From: Gemmatimonadota bacterium
GTDB taxonomy: Bacteria; Gemmatimonadota; Gemmatimonadetes; Longimicrobiales; Gaopeijiaceae
Reading direction: 5' to 3'
Assembly: GCA_022826565.1 (NCBI GenBank)
Contig: JAJDUP010000035.1
Coordinates: 248,001 to 312,000 of the forward strand
Length of the DNA stretch: 64,000 bases
Within the stretch, counting starts at the first letter, position 1; each line of letters begins with the position of its first letter. Below are positions 60,085 to 64,000 of the stretch, one piece after another. The notes under the pieces were generated by a model. That model was not told where the DNA came from and ran no database searches. It saw only the letters and a list, made by a program, of their open reading frames with translations. The translations under genes and the position numbers were made by a program.

Positions 60085-60819
60085 ATGACCCCACCCAGAC
60101 TCTGGACCGGCACGAGCGGCTTCTCCTACAAGGAATGGAAGGGGAGCTTCTACCCCGAGAAACTCCCCGCCACGAAGATGCTGGCGTACTACTCGCGTCA
60201 GCTGTCCAGCGTCGAGATCAACAACACCTTCTATCGCCTGCCCCGCGCCGAACTGCTCGAGAAGTGGGCCGCGCAGGTCCCCGACGACTTCGCGTTCGTG
60301 TTGAAGGCGAGCAGGAGGATCACCCACATGAAGCGCCTCAAGGATGCGGGCGATCCGCTGGAGTACCTTGTGCGGACTTCGGTGGGGGCCCTGGGATCGC
60401 GGCTTGGCCCCATCCTGTTTCAGCTGCCGCCCTACCTGCGCGCCGACATGGAGCGCCTCGCCGACTTCCTGGCGCTTCTGTCCGAAGGGGTGGGCGCCCC
60501 CGACGGCTTCCGCGCCGCCTTCGAGTTCCGGCACGCCAGCTGGTTCACCGAAGAGGTCTACCAGGCGTTGGCCGATCGGGGCGCCGCGCTGGTCACCGCG
60601 GACACCGGCGACGCTGAGGCTCCGGTCGTGGAGACGGCCGGGTTCGGGTACGCGCGGTTGCGCCGGCCTGGCTACGGCGAGCCCGAGCTGCGCGACTGGG
60701 CAGCCGCCCTGCAGCGCCCCGCCTGGAGCGATGTCTACGTCTTCTTCAAGCACGAGGACGAGGGCGCAGGGCCGCGGATGGCGGCGGGCTTCCGTGAGTT
60801 GTGGGGGGCGGACGCGTAA
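60085..60819 (+). CDS. DUF72 (YecE-like) protein
   Basis: A TIM-barrel-like protein of 244 residues. The family opening is RLWTGTSGFSYKEWKGSFYP followed by EKLPATKMLAYYSRQLSSVE and INNTFYRLP, then FAFVLKASRRITHMKRLKDA, GPILFQLPP, AFEFRHASWF and DVYVFFKHEDEGAGPR. DUF72 proteins are widespread, and their biochemical role is not established. ATG 60085 has a weak GAG upstream. It is divergent from the hydrolase gene and convergent with surE. Confidence 0.9.
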   Translation: MTPPRLWTGTSGFSYKEWKGSFYPEKLPATKMLAYYSRQLSSVEINNTFYRLPRAELLEKWAAQVPDDFAFVLKASRRITHMKRLKDAGDPLEYLVRTSVGALGSRLGPILFQLPPYLRADMERLADFLALLSEGVGAPDGFRAAFEFRHASWFTEEVYQALADRGAALVTADTGDAEAPVVETAGFGYARLRRPGYGEPELRDWAAALQRPAWSDVYVFFKHEDEGAGPRMAAGFRELWGADA

Positions 60820-60858
60820 CATGCAGACCCGGACGCGCGATCGGTGCACCCCACGCCC

Positions 60859-61737
60859 TCAGTTGCCCGAAGGGGTCCCCAGCCGGTGGTCGAGTTCCCA
60901 CGAGCCCACCTCCAACAGCGCCTCCTCATCCGTCCAGTCGAAACGGAGCGGCGCGATCGTGATCATGCCCGCCACGAACGCCTCGGTGTCGCTTTCCGGG
61001 GGATGCGTGTCCGGCGGAGTCAGACCGGGGCGGAATACGCGCACCTCGCCTTCCGGTTCGATCTCCTCGTAGCCGAATCGGATGTAGCTGCCGCCCATCC
61101 GCGCCACCGCCACTCCGGTGATTGCGTCCTCGGTCGCCGCCGGGAAGTTCACGGACAGGACCAGGCCGGGCATGGGCGGCCGTCGCCGGAGTTCCTCGAC
61201 GAAACGCGCCGTGAACGCGGCCGGATAGGCGAAGTCCATCTCCTGGCCTCCAAGCGAGGAGGCTACCGCGGGCACTTCGTAATAGGCCCCCATCATGGCC
61301 GCGCCGACGGTGCCGGACATGTGTCCGAAGTCACCGGTGTTCGCCCCGGCGTTGATGCCGCTGACCACCAGGTCGAAGCCGCCGTCCGGGACGAGGGCTT
61401 CCAGCGCCAGCATCGCGGCGTCGGCGGGCGTGGCCTCGACGCAGTACCCCCAGGTGCCGTTGTCGTCGCTGATCGGCACCAGGCGCTTCTCCCGCCCCAG
61501 CTGCACCGACATGCTGCTGCCGCTCATCTGTCCGCACGGCGCGACCACGGTGACCTCGCCGACATCGCGCAGCGCGTCCGCCAGCACGCGGATGCCGGGA
61601 GACCCGATGCCGTCGTCGTTGGTCACGAGGATGTGGTAGGGGGTGTCGGCCGCCTCCTGCGAAAGCGGCCCGCAACCCGGTGCCAGGATCATCAGCGAGG
61701 CAACAGATGCTGTGGTGGCCATGGGCAGTCTGGTCAC
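60859..61737 (-). CDS. SurE-family 5'/3'-nucleotidase with lipoprotein-like signal
   Basis: A SurE phosphatase of 292 residues that removes phosphate from nucleoside monophosphates. The metal-binding start is HILVTNDDGIGSPGIRVLAD (Asp41, Asp42), then VVAPCGQMSGSSMSV, the family motif VVSGINAGANTGDFGHMSG and TVGAAMMGAYYEVPAVASS. Before the catalytic domain lies ASVASLMILAPGC, a hydrophobic leader ending at Cys22, so the protein is probably exported; most SurE proteins are cytoplasmic and begin at the metal site. The start is GTG 61737 with GGGAGG at 7 nt. It would release phosphate from nucleotides outside the cytoplasm. Confidence 0.9.
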   Translation of the reverse strand: MTRLPMATTASVASLMILAPGCGPLSQEAADTPYHILVTNDDGIGSPGIRVLADALRDVGEVTVVAPCGQMSGSSMSVQLGREKRLVPISDDNGTWGYCVEATPADAAMLALEALVPDGGFDLVVSGINAGANTGDFGHMSGTVGAAMMGAYYEVPAVASSLGGQEMDFAYPAAFTARFVEELRRRPPMPGLVLSVNFPAATEDAITGVAVARMGGSYIRFGYEEIEPEGEVRVFRPGLTPPDTHPPESDTEAFVAGMITIAPLRFDWTDEEALLEVGSWELDHRLGTPSGN

Positions 61738-61833
61738 GGTTGGGCCTCCCGGGAATATGAGTCTTCCGCTATGTCGATGGTTGCCGTCCCGGCTTCACGG
61801 GCGCGCAGAGAGCCTGCGCGGACGATAGCTACA

Positions 61834-62694
61834 CTACCGCGGGCTCGCTGGACGCGCACCGGTCAGAGGCACCCGTTTCAGATTCCCCTCGATCGCCTCA
61901 CGCGTCTCCGCGGAGATCCCCAGATGCCGAGCGTCTCCTGGCCAGACGCTCATGAATCGCTCCACCATCGCGCGTCCCGCCCTCACGACCAGCTGCTGCG
62001 GCAACCGTGCCGCGGAGGCGAGGCGCGCAAGCAGATCCTCGGAGAGGTCCGAGAACCGGCGCAGGCCGCCGGTCCATTCCAGAGCCATCGTGTCATTATC
62101 AACGTAGGCGATCGTCGAGACCATGTCGTAGGCCGGTGTCAATTCAGGGTTCCGGCGGTCCCGGTAGATCACCGACCAGTTCTTCAGGTGCGCGTCCCCG
62201 TTGCCGATCAGGGTAGGCTCCGAGCAACTGGGCAAAGTCCTCGGTGTGCACGCGGGTGCCGCCGTCCTCCCTGTCGAAACGTCGTATGGCAAACGCACTC
62301 CCGCTCCCCGTGCGGAATCCGCGCGGCAGACTCCGGATCGATTCCACCGGGATCAGCCTCGTCTCCGGCACATCGATGCCGACGGCCGCGGCGAGCCGCA
62401 TCATGCCGTGCTCCTGCTCGGGCAGGCCGGGAAAGGACTCCGACGGCAGCTTCACGATCCAGGAACCGCCGACTCCGTGCGTCGGGATTGTCAGGCGCCC
62501 GGCCGTCATTGCCGCCGAGAGCTTCAACTGGACCCCTGCCACCGAAAACCTGAGGGGGCGCCGGAGACCTGCGTAGGCCGCTGCCGTTCGTCGATGTAGG
62601 CACGGTCGAAGCCGAAGACGATCTGGTCGCGACCGATTCGGGTGAGGGTGCCGATCGACTGGCCGTGAAGACGGACATCGAGGACGCCGAGGTC
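61834..62694 (-). pseudogene. hipA: Decayed hipA-like kinase gene in three frames
   Basis: Three pieces of one HipA-family protein lie in order but in different frames. The N-terminal piece (62694 to about 62560) reads LGVLDVRLHGQSIGTLTRIG. The middle piece (about 62548-62222) reads FSVAGVQLKLSA, GGSWIVKLPSESFPGLPEQE and FAIRRFDRE. The C-terminal piece (about 62215-61834) reads TLIGNGDAHLKNWSVIYRD and LTPAYDMVSTIAY. About 100 residues between the first two and about 50 between the last two are missing, and no start codon precedes the first. HipA is a Ser/Thr kinase toxin acting with HipB; no hipB is seen. This is a non-functional remnant unless the C-terminal piece is expressed. Confidence 0.85.
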
Positions 62695-62771
62695 AGCCCG
62701 TCAACCTGCCTGCTGCACTGTTGAAACCTGCCCGGCTGACCGGTGTAACGCAGGTTGGATGCCAATCCGCC

Positions 62772-62801
62772 TTGACACGCTCCGAGCGACTTGCCGATCA
62801 T
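62772..62801 (+). promoter_or_regulatory. Sigma-70-like promoter for msrPQ
   Basis: A perfect TTGACA (62772-62777), an 18-bp spacer and GATCAT (62796-62801) lie 55 bp before the msrP start. Confidence 0.5.
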
Positions 62802-62856
62802 GCACGATGCACGCCGGACGGTCCGGAGCGTGCCGCCAGTCCAGGAAGGAATCCCG

Positions 62857-63810
62857 ATGATCATCAGGAGCAGGAAACCCAGCGACATCCCGTCCTCGGA
62901 GATCACGCCCGAGTCGGCGTACATCAATCGCCGCAAGTTCCTGGGGGCCTCCGCCGGGATCGGGGCGGCGGCATTCCTGGGGGTGGACCCTGTCCGGGCC
63001 GACACCGCGTTCCCCGGCGGCCACAGCGCCCCCCAGGACGACGAGCCCAACACCCTGGAAGAGATCACCAGCTACAACAACTTCTACGAGTTCGGCACCG
63101 GCAAGGAGGATCCATCCAAGCGGGCCCACGCGCTCGTCACCTCACCGTGGACCGTGAAGGTCGACGGCCTCTGCAACAATCCGGCCGACTATCAGCTCGA
63201 GGACTTCATCAAGCCGTCGACGATCGAAGACCGGACCTACCGGCTCCGCTGCGTCGAGGCGTGGTCGATGGTGGTGCCGTGGCGCGGCTTTCCGCTGGCC
63301 GACATCATCAGCCGCGCCGAGCCGCTCGGCAGCGCGACCCACGTCGCCTTCGAGACGCTGTGGGATCCGGAGCAGATGCCCGAACGCATGTGGCGGCCCC
63401 GGATCGACTGGCCGTACCGCGAAGGACTGCGCCTGGACGAGGCCATGCACCCCCTGGCCTTCCTGGTCACGGGTCTCTACGGCAAGGATCTCCCCAATCA
63501 GAACGGGGCCCCGCTTAGGCTGGCGGTTCCCTGGAAGTACGGCTTCAAGAGCATCAAGTCCATCGTGCGCATCACCTTCACCGACGAGGAGCCGCCCACG
63601 ACCTGGGCGACCCAGACGCCGCGCGAGTACGGGTTCTATTCCAACGTGAACCCGGATGTGAAGCATCCCCGCTGGAGCCAGGCGCGCGAGAAACGGATAG
63701 ACGGCAGCAAGCTCTTCGGATACCGCTGGCTGGACACGCAGTTCCTGAACGGGTACGCGGACGAGGTCGGCCATCTGTACGAGGGGATGGACCTGAAGAA
63801 GTACTTCTGA
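62857..63810 (+). CDS. msrP: Protein-methionine-sulfoxide reductase, catalytic molybdenum subunit
   Basis: A periplasmic molybdopterin enzyme of 317 residues that reduces oxidised methionine in envelope proteins. The Tat signal is YINRRKFLGASAGIGAAAFL. The domain has YNNFYEFGTGKEDPSKRAH, SPWTVKVDGLCNNPADYQLE and the molybdenum-ligand Cys132 in YRLRCVEAWSMVVPWRGFPL, then PYREGLRLDEAMHPLAFLVT and VPWKYGFKSIKSIVRITF. ATG 62857 is preceded by AGGAAGGA. An in-frame ATG 22 codons upstream is less likely. msrQ follows directly. Confidence 0.95.
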   Translation: MIIRSRKPSDIPSSEITPESAYINRRKFLGASAGIGAAAFLGVDPVRADTAFPGGHSAPQDDEPNTLEEITSYNNFYEFGTGKEDPSKRAHALVTSPWTVKVDGLCNNPADYQLEDFIKPSTIEDRTYRLRCVEAWSMVVPWRGFPLADIISRAEPLGSATHVAFETLWDPEQMPERMWRPRIDWPYREGLRLDEAMHPLAFLVTGLYGKDLPNQNGAPLRLAVPWKYGFKSIKSIVRITFTDEEPPTTWATQTPREYGFYSNVNPDVKHPRWSQAREKRIDGSKLFGYRWLDTQFLNGYADEVGHLYEGMDLKKYF

Positions 63811-63812
63811 CG

Positions 63813-64000
63813 GTGAGCCGCGCGCGGCGATCCCGCACCGAAGCCAATCCCCGGCGGCAGATCCTCCTGCTGAAGACGGCCATCTGGGCGATCGGGGTGA
63901 CGCCGGTCGTCTGGCTGGCCGTCGCGTTCTTCCAGCGCGATCTGGGCGTGAATCCGGTCGAGAAGATCATCCACATCCAGGGGCGCTGGACCCTGGTCTT
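63813..64000 (+). CDS. msrQ: Heme-binding membrane subunit MsrQ, cut by window edge
   Basis: The N-terminal 62 residues of the membrane cytochrome that feeds electrons to MsrP. After a basic leader (SRARRSRTEANPRRQ) comes a first transmembrane helix (LLLKTAIWAIGVTPVVWLAV) and the family motif LGVNPVEKIIHIQGRWTL, where NPVE, His and Gly-x-Trp are conserved. The start is GTG 63813, two bases after the msrP stop. Order and spacing match the usual msrPQ operon. Confidence 0.88.
   Translation, partial: MSRARRSRTEANPRRQILLLKTAIWAIGVTPVVWLAVAFFQRDLGVNPVEKIIHIQGRWTLV

Overview
The window is high-GC bacterial chromosome, densely coded on both strands. It holds a SusC/RagA-type TonB-dependent receptor, exported S9 and M16 peptidases, a DUF5916 outer-membrane protein, PorX- and PorV-like proteins of the Bacteroidota type, Tat and lipoprotein signals, LpxL/MsbA lipid A genes and many GTG/TTG starts. 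Together these point to a Gram-negative bacterium of the Gemmatimonadota or a related FCB-group lineage. That is an inference from gene content; no rRNA or tRNA gene was seen to confirm it.

Layout. 1-6.9 kb (minus): truncated SusC-like receptor, then the replication cluster recF-dciA-gyrB, then an enoyl-CoA hydratase. 7.2-8.4 kb: ssb and infA, convergent with a small unknown gene. 8.4-10.9 kb: a thinly coded, partly AT-rich stretch with a CopG-like ribbon-helix-helix protein and two unknown genes. 11-16.6 kb: rpsU, then a minus-strand block of 3-hydroxyacyl-CoA dehydrogenase, thiolase and an isocitrate/isopropylmalate-type dehydrogenase, followed by a Tat-exported glycosylasparaginase. 17.2-24.7 kb (minus): an envelope block read from a PorX-like response regulator/PglZ protein through MsbA, LpxL, a glycosyltransferase and a DUF3108 protein to an isoprenylcysteine-methyltransferase-like membrane protein, with a TonB-like protein beside it.

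24.8-40 kb: an SDR protein and heme O synthase (overlapping), then mostly exported hydrolases: DmpA-type P1 peptidase, PhoD-type phosphatase, N-acyl-D-amino-acid deacylase lipoprotein and gamma-glutamyltransferase lipoprotein. The last is coupled to a beta-barrel gene and a DUF3179 gene. A predicted ABC-class ATPase and an M16 peptidase follow. 40-48.9 kb: an MntR-like metalloregulator, a PLP enzyme, a propeller lipoprotein, an S9 peptidase, a DEAD-box helicase and a probable protein-repair pair (LMW phosphatase plus fructosamine kinase). 49-56.4 kb: O-methyltransferase and aminotransferase (overlapping), a DsbA-fold protein with an altered active site, a DEAD-box-derived protein that has lost its helicase motifs but kept a DbpA-like RNA-binding domain, a small membrane protein and a DUF5916 protein. 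56.5-64 kb: PorV-like barrel, alpha/beta hydrolase, DUF72 protein, SurE with a lipoprotein-type signal, a decayed hipA and the start of msrPQ.

Common themes are export and outer-membrane biogenesis, scavenging of peptides, modified amino acids and phosphate, and methionine or glycation repair. Several genes carry a -10-like hexamer 5-6 bp before the start codon and no Shine-Dalgarno, which suggests leaderless transcripts. Many convergent gene pairs are separated by GC-rich hairpins without a U-tract. I found no CRISPR array, prophage, insertion sequence, rRNA or tRNA. The best candidates for new biology are the helicase-dead DbpA-like protein and the PorX-like protein at the head of the lipid A block.
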